A stretch of DNA of 64,000 bases from Hyphomonadaceae bacterium (GTDB taxonomy: Bacteria > Pseudomonadota > Alphaproteobacteria > Caulobacterales > Aquidulcibacteraceae), in NCBI GenBank assembly GCA_016791385.1, contig JAEUMR010000055.1, forward strand, positions 111,990-175,989, in the 5' to 3' direction. Made by a program: the position numbers and the translations under genes. This document shows, piece after piece, positions 17,454-26,077 of the stretch. The notes under the pieces were generated by a model. It had not been told where the DNA came from and made no database searches. It saw only the letters and a list, made by a program, of their open reading frames with translations. Position 1 is the first letter of the stretch; the number at the start of each line of letters is the position of its first letter.

Positions 17454-18857
17454 ATGTCGGACGAAGTCCTGAAAATGATCAAGGAAAAGGAGGTCCAGTA
17501 CGTCGACCTCCGCTTCACCGATCTGCGTGGGAAGATGCAGCACGTCACCTTCGACGCCAGCATGGTCGACAAGGATATGTTCACCGACGGCACCATGTTC
17601 GACGGCTCGTCGATCGCGGGCTGGAAGGCGATCAATGAAAGCGACATGGTGATGCGCCCCGACCCGATGGGCGCGCACATCGATCCGTTCTATCAGCAAA
17701 CCACGCTGGCGCTGTTCTGCGATATTCTCGAGCCGGGCACGCTGCAGCCCTACTCGCGCGATCCGCGCTCGATCGCCAAGAAGGCGGAAGCCTACGTCAA
17801 ATCTTCGGGCGCCGGCGATGTCGCCTATTTCGGCCCGGAAGCGGAATTCTTCGTCTTCGACGACGTGCGCTGGTCCACCGAACCGTGGAACACGGGCTAT
17901 TCGTTCGATTCAACAGAACTGCCGGTGAACACCAACAAGCCGTACGAAGGCGGCAATATGGGCCACCGTCCGGGTCCGAAGGGCGGCTACTTCCCGGTGC
18001 CGCCAATCGACTCGCTGCAAGACATGCGTGGCGAGATGCTGGAGATCATGGGCTCGCTCGGGCTCAATCCGGAAAAGCATCACCACGAAGTCGCGCCCGC
18101 GCAGCACGAACTCGGCCTGAAGTTCAATACGCTGACGCGTATGGCCGACAACATGAACCTTTATAAGTACATCATCCACCAGGTGGCCGCGTCCTACGGC
18201 AAGTCGGCGACGTTCATGCCGAAGCCCTACTTCAAGGACAACGGCTCGGGCATGCACGTGCACATGTCGATCTGGAAGGGCAACAACAACACGTTCGCTG
18301 GCGATCGCTACGCCGATCTCAGCGACACCTGCCTTTACTATATCGGCGGCGTCATCAAGCACGCGCGCGCCATCAACGCGTTCGCGAACTCGACGACAAA
18401 CTCGTACAAGCGCTTGGTGCCGGGCTACGAGGCGCCGGTGCTGCTCGCCTATTCCGCGCGCAACCGCTCGGCCTCGTGCCGCATTCCGCACGGTACGGGC
18501 GCGAAGGCCAAGCGCGTCGAGGTGCGTTTCCCCGATCCAGCCGGCAACATGTACCTCACGTACGTGGCGCTGCTGATGGCTGGCCTCGACGGCATCGAGA
18601 AGAAGATCCATCCGGGCGAGCCGCTGGACAAGAACCTCTACGATCTGCCGCCGGAAGAACTGAAGGACGTGCCGACCGTCTGCTCAAGCCTGCGCCAAGC
18701 GCTGACTTCGCTCGATGCCGACCGCGACTTCCTGAAGAAGGGCGGCGTGATGAGCGACGATGTGATCGACGCCTACATTGCGCTGAAGGAAGAAGAACTC
18801 GACCGCTTCGAGACGCACCCGCACCCGGTCGAATTCGACATGTACTACAAGGCTTGA
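17454..18857 (+). CDS. glnA: Glutamine synthetase, type I
   Basis: A 467-residue GSI that joins ammonia to glutamate with ATP. The start [23 protein letters not shown], the active-site [12 protein letters not shown] and the ATP-site run [11 protein letters not shown] are typical. Tyr396 in NLYDLPPEE is the adenylylation site, so GlnE control is expected. The ATG at 17454 has GAGGGAG upstream; the frame open from 17262 overlaps glnB and is not used. It shares an operon with glnB and ends at a strong intrinsic terminator. Confidence 0.98.
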   Translation: MSDEVLKMIKEKEVQYVDLRFTDLRGKMQHVTFDASMVDKDMFTDGTMFDGSSIAGWKAINESDMVMRPDPMGAHIDPFYQQTTLALFCDILEPGTLQPYSRDPRSIAKKAEAYVKSSGAGDVAYFGPEAEFFVFDDVRWSTEPWNTGYSFDSTELPVNTNKPYEGGNMGHRPGPKGGYFPVPPIDSLQDMRGEMLEIMGSLGLNPEKHHHEVAPAQHELGLKFNTLTRMADNMNLYKYIIHQVAASYGKSATFMPKPYFKDNGSGMHVHMSIWKGNNNTFAGDRYADLSDTCLYYIGGVIKHARAINAFANSTTNSYKRLVPGYEAPVLLAYSARNRSASCRIPHGTGAKAKRVEVRFPDPAGNMYLTYVALLMAGLDGIEKKIHPGEPLDKNLYDLPPEELKDVPTVCSSLRQALTSLDADRDFLKKGGVMSDDVIDAYIALKEEELDRFETHPHPVEFDMYYKA

Positions 18858-18877
18858 TCCCCAACGGGACGAACGCC

Positions 18878-18907
18878 AACGGGCCGGGAGCGATCCCGGC
18901 CCGTTTT
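18878..18907 (+). terminator. Rho-independent terminator of glnBA
   Basis: AACGGGCCGGGA (18878-18889) and TCCCGGCCCGTT (18894-18905) form a perfect 12-bp stem with a GCGA tetraloop, followed by T residues to 18907. It begins 20 nt after the glnA stop. It is the clearest intrinsic terminator in the window. Confidence 0.93.
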
Positions 18908-19059
18908 GCGTTTCGGGGCATCTTCTTCCGAAATCGCAACGACCCGGCACGCGCCTGCGGCTGATCAGGGCATTTACTTGCGGGAAAGCGCTTCGGGCGC
19001 AGGCACAGCGGCGCCACAAGCCATTGCAGAGGCGTCGCGAACCGCCTTAAGGGACCTTC

Positions 19060-21105
19060 ATGGCGCAAGCTCAGAAGAAATCTGAAGGCTCCAAGCCGGG
19101 CGATGAGAGCCTGTGGAGCGAAGACCTGTTCGGCGCCGGCGATCCCCCGCCCGCGGCCGCTGGCACCTATACCGCCAAAGACATCGAAGTCCTTGAGGGG
19201 CTTGAGCCGGTGCGCAAGCGGCCGGGCATGTACATTGGCGGCACCGACGAACGGGCGCTGCACCACCTCTTCGCCGAAGTGCTCGACAACTCGATGGATG
19301 AAGCGGTTGCGGGCTTCGCCGACCGCATCGAGGTCGAGCTTGAAGCCGATGGCACGCTGCGCGTGACCGATAACGGGCGCGGCATGCCGATCGATCCGCA
19401 CCCGAAGTTTCCGAAGAAGTCCGCGCTCGAGATCATCATGACCGTGCTGCACGCGGGCGGGAAGTTCTCCGACAAGGTCTACCACACCTCCGGCGGCCTG
19501 CACGGCGTGGGCGTCTCGGTGGTCAACGCGCTTTCGGATAAGGTCGAGGTCGAGGTCGCGCGCGAGCGCAAGCTGTATCGCCAGACCTTTTCCCGCGGCA
19601 CGCCGACCTCGAAGCTGGTCGAAGTAGGCCCCGCCCACAATCGCCGCGGCACCACTGTGCGCTTCCACCCCGATGCGCAGATTTTCGGCCAAGGCGCGGC
19701 GTTCAAGCCTTCTCGCCTGTTTCAGATGGCGCGTTCGAAAGCGTACCTGCAGCGCGGCGTACAGATCCGTTGGAAGTGCGCGGCCGAGCGCATCAAGGAC
19801 GGCGATGAAACGCCGACCGAAGCGGTGCTCCACTTCCCGAACGGGCTTGCAGACTTTCTCGCCGATCTCACCAAGGCGAAAAAGTCGGTCATCAACGAGC
19901 CGTTCAGTGGCCGCAGCGAGAAGAACGGGCCGCACGGGCGCGTCGAGTGGTCGATCACCTGGGTCACGGACGGCTTCGGCGAGGCCGACGGCTTCGTCCG
20001 CTCCTATTGCAACACGATCTACACCCCGGACGGCGGCTTCCATGAAGCCGGCTTCCGCGCCGCACTGTCCAAAGGCATCAAGGCCTACGCGGAGCTGAAG
20101 AACAACAAAAAGGCGTCGATGATCACGCCGGATGACGTGATGAATACGGGCGCTGCGCTGGTGTCCGTCTTCATCCGCGATCCGCAGTTCGAGGGTCAAA
20201 CCAAAGGCCGCCTTGTCTCCACCGAAGCGGCGAAGATCGTCGAACAGGCAGTGCGCGATCCGTTCGACAATTGGCTCGCCACCAACACCACCGAAGCGAA
20301 CCGGCTACTGGACTGGTGCATTCAGCAAGCGGAAGACCGCCTGCGGCGGCGCAAGGAAAAGGAAGTCTCACGCCAGACGGCGACGCGCAAACTGCGCCTG
20401 CCCGGCAAACTCGCCGATTGCTCGCGCGCGGGCGAGAAGGACACCGAAATCTTCCTGGTCGAAGGTGACTCGGCCGGCGGCTCGGCCAAGCAGGCGCGTA
20501 ATCGCGAGACGCAAGCGATCCTACCGCTGCGCGGCAAGATTCTGAACGTCGCCTCCGCCGGCGCCGAGAAGATGAGCGGCAATCAGGAACTCGCCGATCT
20601 CGCGCTGGCGCTTGGCGTGCAGATGGGCGCCAAGTTTAAAGTCGATGATCTCCGCTACGAGCGCGTGATCATCATGACCGACGCCGATGTTGACGGCGCT
20701 CACATCGCCTCGCTGCTCATCACCTTCTTCCATAAACAGATGCCCAGCCTTATCCGCGCCGGACGGCTCTATCTCGCCATGCCGCCGCTCTATCGCGTCA
20801 CCGCCGGCAAGGAGAGCGTCTATGCGCGCGATGATGCGCATAAGGACGCGCTGCTGAACGGCGAGTTCAAAGGCCGCAAGGTCGACATCTCCCGCTTCAA
20901 AGGCCTCGGCGAGATGATGCCGGCCGACTTGAAGGACACGACGATGAACCCCGCCACGCGCACGCTCGCACGCGTCGTGCTCGATGACAGCGGGGCGCCG
21001 GACTTCGAAATCCTGATCGAAACGCTGATGGGCAAGAAGGCCGAGAAGCGCTTCGACTACATCCAGCAGCACGCGAAATTTGTGGCGGAAGAGATCGACG
21101 TCTAG
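19060..21105 (+). CDS. parE: DNA topoisomerase IV subunit B
   Basis: A 681-residue type IIA topoisomerase ATPase subunit that decatenates replicated chromosomes with ParC. The GHKL ATPase domain has VLDNSMDEAVAG, DNGRGMP and GGLHGVGVSVVNALS. The Toprim domain has VEGDSAGGSAKQ near residue 468 and the metal-binding DADVDGAHI near 540. The shorter length (gyrase B has about 800 residues) and the KVYHTSGGLHG run favour ParE over GyrB. A 35-residue acidic leader precedes the conserved region. Its TAG overlaps the opposing lipoprotein stop. Confidence 0.95.
   Translation: MAQAQKKSEGSKPGDESLWSEDLFGAGDPPPAAAGTYTAKDIEVLEGLEPVRKRPGMYIGGTDERALHHLFAEVLDNSMDEAVAGFADRIEVELEADGTLRVTDNGRGMPIDPHPKFPKKSALEIIMTVLHAGGKFSDKVYHTSGGLHGVGVSVVNALSDKVEVEVARERKLYRQTFSRGTPTSKLVEVGPAHNRRGTTVRFHPDAQIFGQGAAFKPSRLFQMARSKAYLQRGVQIRWKCAAERIKDGDETPTEAVLHFPNGLADFLADLTKAKKSVINEPFSGRSEKNGPHGRVEWSITWVTDGFGEADGFVRSYCNTIYTPDGGFHEAGFRAALSKGIKAYAELKNNKKASMITPDDVMNTGAALVSVFIRDPQFEGQTKGRLVSTEAAKIVEQAVRDPFDNWLATNTTEANRLLDWCIQQAEDRLRRRKEKEVSRQTATRKLRLPGKLADCSRAGEKDTEIFLVEGDSAGGSAKQARNRETQAILPLRGKILNVASAGAEKMSGNQELADLALALGVQMGAKFKVDDLRYERVIIMTDADVDGAHIASLLITFFHKQMPSLIRAGRLYLAMPPLYRVTAGKESVYARDDAHKDALLNGEFKGRKVDISRFKGLGEMMPADLKDTTMNPATRTLARVVLDDSGAPDFEILIETLMGKKAEKRFDYIQQHAKFVAEEIDV
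21102..21105. other. CTAG shared stop codons of convergent parE and lipoprotein gene
   Basis: CTAG at 21102-21105 serves as TAG for parE on the plus strand and, read backwards, as TAG for the lipoprotein gene on the minus strand. The same arrangement occurs at 26854-26857 and 35470-35473. Confidence 0.9.
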
Positions 21106-21575
21106 TTCGCGTTGATCGTCCAGCTCTGCTCGCCTGTCGGGCAGCAATGCGGGTCACCGGGGCGCGGCATCGTTGTCGTAAGCGTTATGCGGCCGTGGCT
21201 GATGCTCACATCGCGCGGCTCCTGGCCGAACACGGTTTCGTCGTTGCGCCAATGCACCATGCGGCCGCCCTGATTGCGGAACAACGCGACCAGGTGATTG
21301 GCGCTTGAGCCGCCGGTGTCGAAATCGCCCCAGGCCAGCGCATCGGGCGCGCCATCGCCGGTGAAGTCGCCAAAGAAGATCGACACCGGCTCGATCAGCT
21401 GATTGCCGAGCTGTTCGCGGTACCAGGCGGTGATCGTGGTCTCAGCGCCAGCAGGCGCGGCGCTTGCGGTTTGCGCTGCGGCTTCGCCGGGCCCTGGCGA
21501 TGAATCGCTCGCCTGAGGCGGCGAGCACGCCGCCAATGCCAGAAGCCCTAGTCCGATGACGATCGTGCGCAACAT
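21102..21575 (-). CDS. Predicted lipoprotein with an FG-GAP/EF-hand-like segment
   Basis: A 157-residue protein whose N-terminus MLRTIVIGLGLLALAAC ends in a lipobox (L-A-A-C, Cys17) with Ser at +2, so it is likely sorted to the outer membrane. A low-complexity Pro/Ala/Ser linker follows. The folded part contains FFGDFTGDGAPDALAWGDFD, which resembles FG-GAP or calcium-binding DxTGDGxxD repeats, and a CC pair near the end (DPHCCPTGEQSW). The ATG at 21575 is chosen because GGGGAGGG precedes it; the frame remains open to 21785. Function unknown. Confidence 0.75.
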   Translation of the reverse strand: MLRTIVIGLGLLALAACSPPQASDSSPGPGEAAAQTASAAPAGAETTITAWYREQLGNQLIEPVSIFFGDFTGDGAPDALAWGDFDTGGSSANHLVALFRNQGGRMVHWRNDETVFGQEPRDVSISHGRITLTTTMPRPGDPHCCPTGEQSWTINAN

Positions 21576-21844
21576 GGCCGACCCTCCCCTGAAGGAAGCA
21601 TCACGCTGATTGCCTGCAATCGCCACAAAAATCAGAGGCGCGACGCGGCAAAACGGGCAAAACATTGACTTTCGCCCCGAAACGCCCCATTTGCCGCCTG
21701 TCCGTTGTGCGCGCCCGAGGGCGTGCTCGCCCTTGCTGGACGCCCCTTTCATCTCAATCCGGAGAAGGGGGGCCGAGAGCGCCAACCCAAGCGGCCCCTG
21801 CTCCTTCGCGTCCGAGGCAAGAGCGGCGGCTCAAGCGAGACTGA

Positions 21845-23341
21845 ATGAGTTCTGAAAATACCGCGCCCGTGGGCGCTGAATCCCCACAAACCCAAACCAC
21901 CACCTTCGACGATCTCGGCCTTTCCGAAGCCACGCTCCGCGCGGTGAAGGAAGGCGGCTACAACACGCCGACGCCGATCCAGGCCGCCGCCATCCCCGAA
22001 GTGCTGAAGGGCCGCGACGTCCTCGGCATCGCCCAAACCGGCACCGGCAAGACCGCCAGCTTCACGCTGCCGATGATCGACATCCTCGCCGCCGGCCGCG
22101 CCCGTGCGCGCATGCCGCGCACACTGATCCTGGAGCCGACGCGCGAACTCGCCGCCCAGGTGGCCGAGGCGTTCGACAAATACGGCAAGTATCAGAAGCT
22201 GACCAAGGCGCTGCTGATCGGCGGCGTCTCCTTCGGCGACCAGGACGCGCTGCTGGCGCGCGGCGTCGACGTGCTCATCGCCACCCCTGGCCGCCTGCTC
22301 GACCATTTCGAACGCGGCAAGCTGCTGCTGACAGGCGTTCAAGTCATGGTGGTCGACGAAGCCGACCGCATGCTCGACATGGGCTTCATCCCTGACATCG
22401 AGCGCATCTTCAAGCTGACGCCATTCACGCGCCAGACGCTGTTCTTCTCGGCTACGATGCCGCCCGAGATTACCCGCCTTACCGAGCAATTCCTGCACAA
22501 TCCGCTGCGGGTCGAGGTCTCGCGCCCGGCGACCACGGCCAGCACCATCACCCAGCGCGTCATCATGCTGCCGGGCGGCGATCCCCGCACGCGCCGCGCC
22601 GCCCTGCGCGCCGCGATGACCAGCAGCGGCGACGTGAAGAACGGCATCATCTTCTGCAACCGCAAGACCGACGTCGACGTCGTCGCGCAATCCTTGAAGC
22701 GGCACGGCTTCAACGCATCGCCGATCCACGGCGATCTCGATCAGAGCTTGCGCACCAAGACGCTCGACCGCTTCCGCTCGGGTGAGCTTCAGTTCCTGGT
22801 CGCCTCCGATGTCGCCGCCCGCGGGCTCGACATTCCGGACGTGAGCCACGTCTTCAATTACGAACCGCCGCGCAGTCCCGACGATTACGTCCACCGCATC
22901 GGCCGCACCGGCCGCGCTGGCCGCCAAGGCGCATCGTTCACGCTCGTCGGCCCCAGCGACAAGAAGAGCCTCGAAGCGATCGAGAAGCTGACCGGCAAGG
23001 AGATCGAAAAGGCTCAGATCGAAGGTGTGCCGGAAGCGGCGCTTGGCGATCCCCGCGACTCCGGCGGCCGCGGCCGCCGCGCCCAGGAACTCAAGAGCGA
23101 GCACGCGCGCCGGCTAGGCGAAAAGAAGGAGCGCTTCCAAAAGCGCGACCCTGAACGGCCAACGGCAAGCACCGAGCCGGTTCCGCCGAGCAGCAAGCCT
23201 CGCGAAGAAAAACGCGAAAAGTCACCGCCGCCTCAGGCGCAGCGGCGGACGCAAGAGCGGCGCCCGCCGCCGGCTGAGGATCGCGGCAATCAGGTCCAAG
23301 GCTTTGGCGACAACGCCCCCGCCTTCCTGCGCCGCAAGTAG
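21845..23341 (+). CDS. rhlE: DEAD-box RNA helicase, RhlE type
   Basis: A 498-residue ATP-dependent RNA helicase. The Q-motif region GYNTPTPIQ leads to Walker A AQTGTGKT (about residues 64-71), DEAD at 171-174, SAT, and the C-terminal motif HRIGRTGRAGR. From about residue 380 it has a charged, disordered tail rich in Arg, Lys, Glu and Pro, which may contact RNA or the degradosome. It ends in GDNAPAFLRRK, a tail echoed in the DUF4167 protein of this window. The 269-nt upstream gap (21576-21844) separates it from the divergent lipoprotein gene and shows no firm promoter. Confidence 0.92.
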   Translation: MSSENTAPVGAESPQTQTTTFDDLGLSEATLRAVKEGGYNTPTPIQAAAIPEVLKGRDVLGIAQTGTGKTASFTLPMIDILAAGRARARMPRTLILEPTRELAAQVAEAFDKYGKYQKLTKALLIGGVSFGDQDALLARGVDVLIATPGRLLDHFERGKLLLTGVQVMVVDEADRMLDMGFIPDIERIFKLTPFTRQTLFFSATMPPEITRLTEQFLHNPLRVEVSRPATTASTITQRVIMLPGGDPRTRRAALRAAMTSSGDVKNGIIFCNRKTDVDVVAQSLKRHGFNASPIHGDLDQSLRTKTLDRFRSGELQFLVASDVAARGLDIPDVSHVFNYEPPRSPDDYVHRIGRTGRAGRQGASFTLVGPSDKKSLEAIEKLTGKEIEKAQIEGVPEAALGDPRDSGGRGRRAQELKSEHARRLGEKKERFQKRDPERPTASTEPVPPSSKPREEKREKSPPPQAQRRTQERRPPPAEDRGNQVQGFGDNAPAFLRRK

Positions 23342-23343
23342 GC

Positions 23344-24795
23344 TTAGCCCTTCAACCGCGCCGCAACCTGCTTACGGAACGTGGCGCCATAAGGCGGGCG
23401 CATCATCGCGAGCAATTCACTCGAGATTTGGCGATAGATCGCCTTCTCGTGACTGAATTCAACGAAGCCGCGGCGGCCGTGATAGGCGCCCATGCCTGAA
23501 GGCCCGACGCCGCCAAACGGCAGATCGTCCATGGTGAAGTGGAAGATCACGTCGTTGATGGTCACGCCGCCTGAATGCGTGCGCGAGGTCAGCGCATCAA
23601 TCTCGGCCTCATCGTCGCCGAAATAGTAAAGTGCGAGCGGACGCGGGCGCGCGTTAATTTCGCTGATGCTCTCATCAAGCGTGGTGTAGGTACGGATCGG
23701 CAGCACCGGGCCGAAGATTTCCTCCTGCATCACGCTCATCTCGTCGGTCGCGCCGACGATGAGGGTGGGCGGGATCTTTCGATGCTCCTGCTGGCTGAAG
23801 TCTTCGCCAGCCGGATTGATCTCGATTACCTGCGCGCCCTTTGCGGCGGCGTCGGAGATGAGGCCGCGGATGCGGTCATAATGGCGCTGATTGATGATGG
23901 AGGTGTAGTCGCCATTGTCCTTGATGGTCGGGTACATCTTCGCCACCGACGCTTTGGCCGCGGCGACGAAGCCGTCGACGCTTTCACGCGGGGCCAGAAC
24001 ATAATCCGGCGCCAGGCAGATCTGGCCGGCGTTCATAGTTTTACCAGTCATCACGCGCGCTGCAGTCTTGGTGATGTCCGCGGACTTGCTGATGATCACC
24101 GGGGACTTGCCGCCGAGTTCGAGCGTGACCGGCACCAAGTTTTCCGCCGCCGCGCGCATGACGTGGCGCGCAACTGAAGTGGCGCCGGTGAAGATCAGAT
24201 GGTCGAAAGGCAGCGCCGAGAAGGCAGCGCCGACATCGGCGCCGCCGAGGATCACGGCGATTTCGTCTTCGTCGAAATAGAGATCGAAAGTCTTCGCCAG
24301 CAACTCCGAGGTGACGGGCGTGAACTCTGACGGCTTCAGCATGACGCGGTTGCCAGCGGCGAAGGCGCCTGCGATCGCGTCGATCGCCAGCTGTACCGGG
24401 AAGTTCCACGGCGTCATCACGCCGACAACGCCCTTGGGCTGATAGCGCACTTCAGCGCGCGCCCCGAACAGGCCGAGCGCGGCGGGCGTAACCTTGCGCC
24501 GCTGCGGCTTCATCCAGCCTTCCAGTTCTTCGCGCGCGAGCTTCAACGGCCCCAGTGCGCCGGCGATGTCCGTGAGCAACGACATGTCGCGCGAGCGGGC
24601 GCCGAAATCGGCGTTCATCGCCTCGACGAACTCGGCCTTGTGCGCGAGCAGCAGCTCTATGCAGCGGTTCAGACGGTCCCGGCGCAGACGCGCGCTCGGG
24701 GGGCCCTTGGCGTCATTGGCCCGCTTCTGCAGCTCCAGCACGGCTCGCATGCGGACCTTGGCTTCTTCCACTGTCGGATCGACCGGTTTGTTCAT
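23344..24795 (-). CDS. Coniferyl aldehyde dehydrogenase-like ALDH
   Basis: A 483-residue NAD(P)-dependent aldehyde dehydrogenase. The catalytic cysteine is in NAGQICLAPDY near residue 259 and the general-base glutamate in LELGGKSPVI. The C-terminal run THSGGVTINDVIFHFTMDDLPFGGVGPSGMG and the absence of the extended N-terminus match the class 3/CalB group often named coniferyl aldehyde dehydrogenase; the substrate is inferred by family only. The ATG at 24795 has GGGAGG upstream, whereas the open frame extends to 24846. It is convergent with the helicase gene (2-nt gap) and divergent from the diguanylate cyclase. Confidence 0.85.
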   Translation of the reverse strand: MNKPVDPTVEEAKVRMRAVLELQKRANDAKGPPSARLRRDRLNRCIELLLAHKAEFVEAMNADFGARSRDMSLLTDIAGALGPLKLAREELEGWMKPQRRKVTPAALGLFGARAEVRYQPKGVVGVMTPWNFPVQLAIDAIAGAFAAGNRVMLKPSEFTPVTSELLAKTFDLYFDEDEIAVILGGADVGAAFSALPFDHLIFTGATSVARHVMRAAAENLVPVTLELGGKSPVIISKSADITKTAARVMTGKTMNAGQICLAPDYVLAPRESVDGFVAAAKASVAKMYPTIKDNGDYTSIINQRHYDRIRGLISDAAAKGAQVIEINPAGEDFSQQEHRKIPPTLIVGATDEMSVMQEEIFGPVLPIRTYTTLDESISEINARPRPLALYYFGDDEAEIDALTSRTHSGGVTINDVIFHFTMDDLPFGGVGPSGMGAYHGRRGFVEFSHEKAIYRQISSELLAMMRPPYGATFRKQVAARLKG

Positions 24796-24940
24796 CGCAT
24801 CCTCCCTAGTGAACCAGCTTACGGCCTTCCCCGTGCGTAAGGACAATTACCAAATTCTTTCCAGCGCGGAGACCAAATTTACCACTCATGCACTTCCTGA
24901 CCCTAGCGTTTGTAGGGCTAGATTCTGGGGCTGAGCGCGC

Positions 24941-25996
24941 GTGACTGATCAAGACCTCCTGATGCGACGTCCAGGGGCCGATGTCCTCGCCCAGGAGGCC
25001 CTTGAGCTGATGCGGCTGCACGGCGTGGCCCCCACTGGCCGCAATTACGAACTCTGGCTGAGCTATCGCCTGGGTCAGAACCAGCAGCTTCGCGAGGACA
25101 TCGACAAGCGCATCGCCAGCGGCGAAGGCTTCTCGCCGGAATGGTGTGACCAGAAGTACGATCAATTCTTCACAGCGCTGGGAACATCCGCGCAGATCAT
25201 GCTGGCGGGCGAGAAGATCGCCAAGGATCTCACCGAAGTCATTTCGTTCCTCAAGCAAGCGGAAGAGAAGAGCGGCGATTACGGCAGAACCCTGGAAACC
25301 GCCGCCACGGACTTGCGGCGCGGCATGGCCCCCGAGCAGATCACCCAACTCGTCTCCAGCCTCGCCGCCGCGACGCTCGACATGGCCAATCACAACCAGC
25401 AGCTCAATCAGGAGCTGCGGCGCTCCACTCAGGAAATCGACACCCTGCGCACGCGGCTGGAATCGGTGCGCATGGAAAGCCTTACCGACAGCCTCACCGG
25501 CCTCTCCAACCGGCGTATGTTCGACGAGACCCTGCGACTGCGGATTGACGAGGCGCGGGCGCAGAGGAGCGAACTCTGCTTAGTCCTGTGCGATATCGAC
25601 CACTTCAAACGCTTCAACGACACTTGGGGCCATCATACCGGCGACCAGATCCTGCGCTTTCTCGCCAGCGCGCTGCAGGCGCATGCGCGCCCGGACTATC
25701 TCGTCGCCCGCTATGGCGGTGAGGAATTCGCCATGATCATGCCGCGCGTGAATGCGCGCATTGCAGCGCAGACAGCAGAAACATTGCGCGCGGCCATCCA
25801 AGCCAAGCGCCTGCGCCGCCGCTCCACCAACGAAGACCTGGGGCAAGTCACGGTTTCGGTGGGCATCGCAAGATTGCAGCCAGGTGATACGCCAGCGGGC
25901 CTGATCGAACGCGCGGATGCATGTCTCTATGCGTCGAAGCGCAACGGCAGAAATCAAATCACCACTGACACCACGCCGGTCCTTTACGTAGCGTAG
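24941..25996 (+). CDS. Diguanylate cyclase with alphaproteobacterial N-terminal helical domain
   Basis: A 351-residue protein from a GTG start. The N-terminal part (residues 1-150) is helical, with the run GRNYELWLSYRLGQN seen in DgcB-like alphaproteobacterial cyclases, and then a coiled coil (about 145-180). The GGDEF domain has intact metal and substrate residues CDIDHFKRFNDTWGHHTGDQ and the active loop GGEEF at 259-263. At the inhibitory-site position RxxD the sequence is RPDY (250-253), so classic c-di-GMP feedback may be lost. No TM helix is visible, so it is cytosolic. It probably makes c-di-GMP for motility/attachment control. Confidence 0.88.
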   Translation: MTDQDLLMRRPGADVLAQEALELMRLHGVAPTGRNYELWLSYRLGQNQQLREDIDKRIASGEGFSPEWCDQKYDQFFTALGTSAQIMLAGEKIAKDLTEVISFLKQAEEKSGDYGRTLETAATDLRRGMAPEQITQLVSSLAAATLDMANHNQQLNQELRRSTQEIDTLRTRLESVRMESLTDSLTGLSNRRMFDETLRLRIDEARAQRSELCLVLCDIDHFKRFNDTWGHHTGDQILRFLASALQAHARPDYLVARYGGEEFAMIMPRVNARIAAQTAETLRAAIQAKRLRRRSTNEDLGQVTVSVGIARLQPGDTPAGLIERADACLYASKRNGRNQITTDTTPVLYVA

Positions 25997-26045
25997 CGCT
26001 GCCGCGCCGTCAGACAGTATTCATCCGCTAGCCATCCCTGCTAAG

Positions 26046-26067
26046 CTCACGTTTGCGCAAACGTGAG
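26046..26067. promoter_or_regulatory. Perfect 22-bp palindrome upstream of the enoyl-CoA hydratase
   Basis: The half-site CTCACGTTTGC is followed with no spacer by its exact reverse complement. It ends 10 nt before the ATG at 26078 and its last base is the first G of the GGAG ribosome-binding site. Its position suits either a repressor operator or an RNA hairpin hiding the ribosome-binding site. GTTTGC/GCAAAC cores are known in operators of fatty-acid and branched-chain catabolism regulators. Confidence 0.6.
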
Positions 26068-26077
26068 GAGAGCGGAC

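Noticed and set aside
18556-20199. 547-codon minus-strand open frame across glnA and parE
   Set aside because: It runs through the end of glnA, a strong terminator and the start of parE, which are real features on the other strand.
21749-23104. 451-codon minus-strand open frame opposite the DEAD-box helicase
   Set aside because: The helicase motifs on the plus strand are complete; this is a shadow frame.
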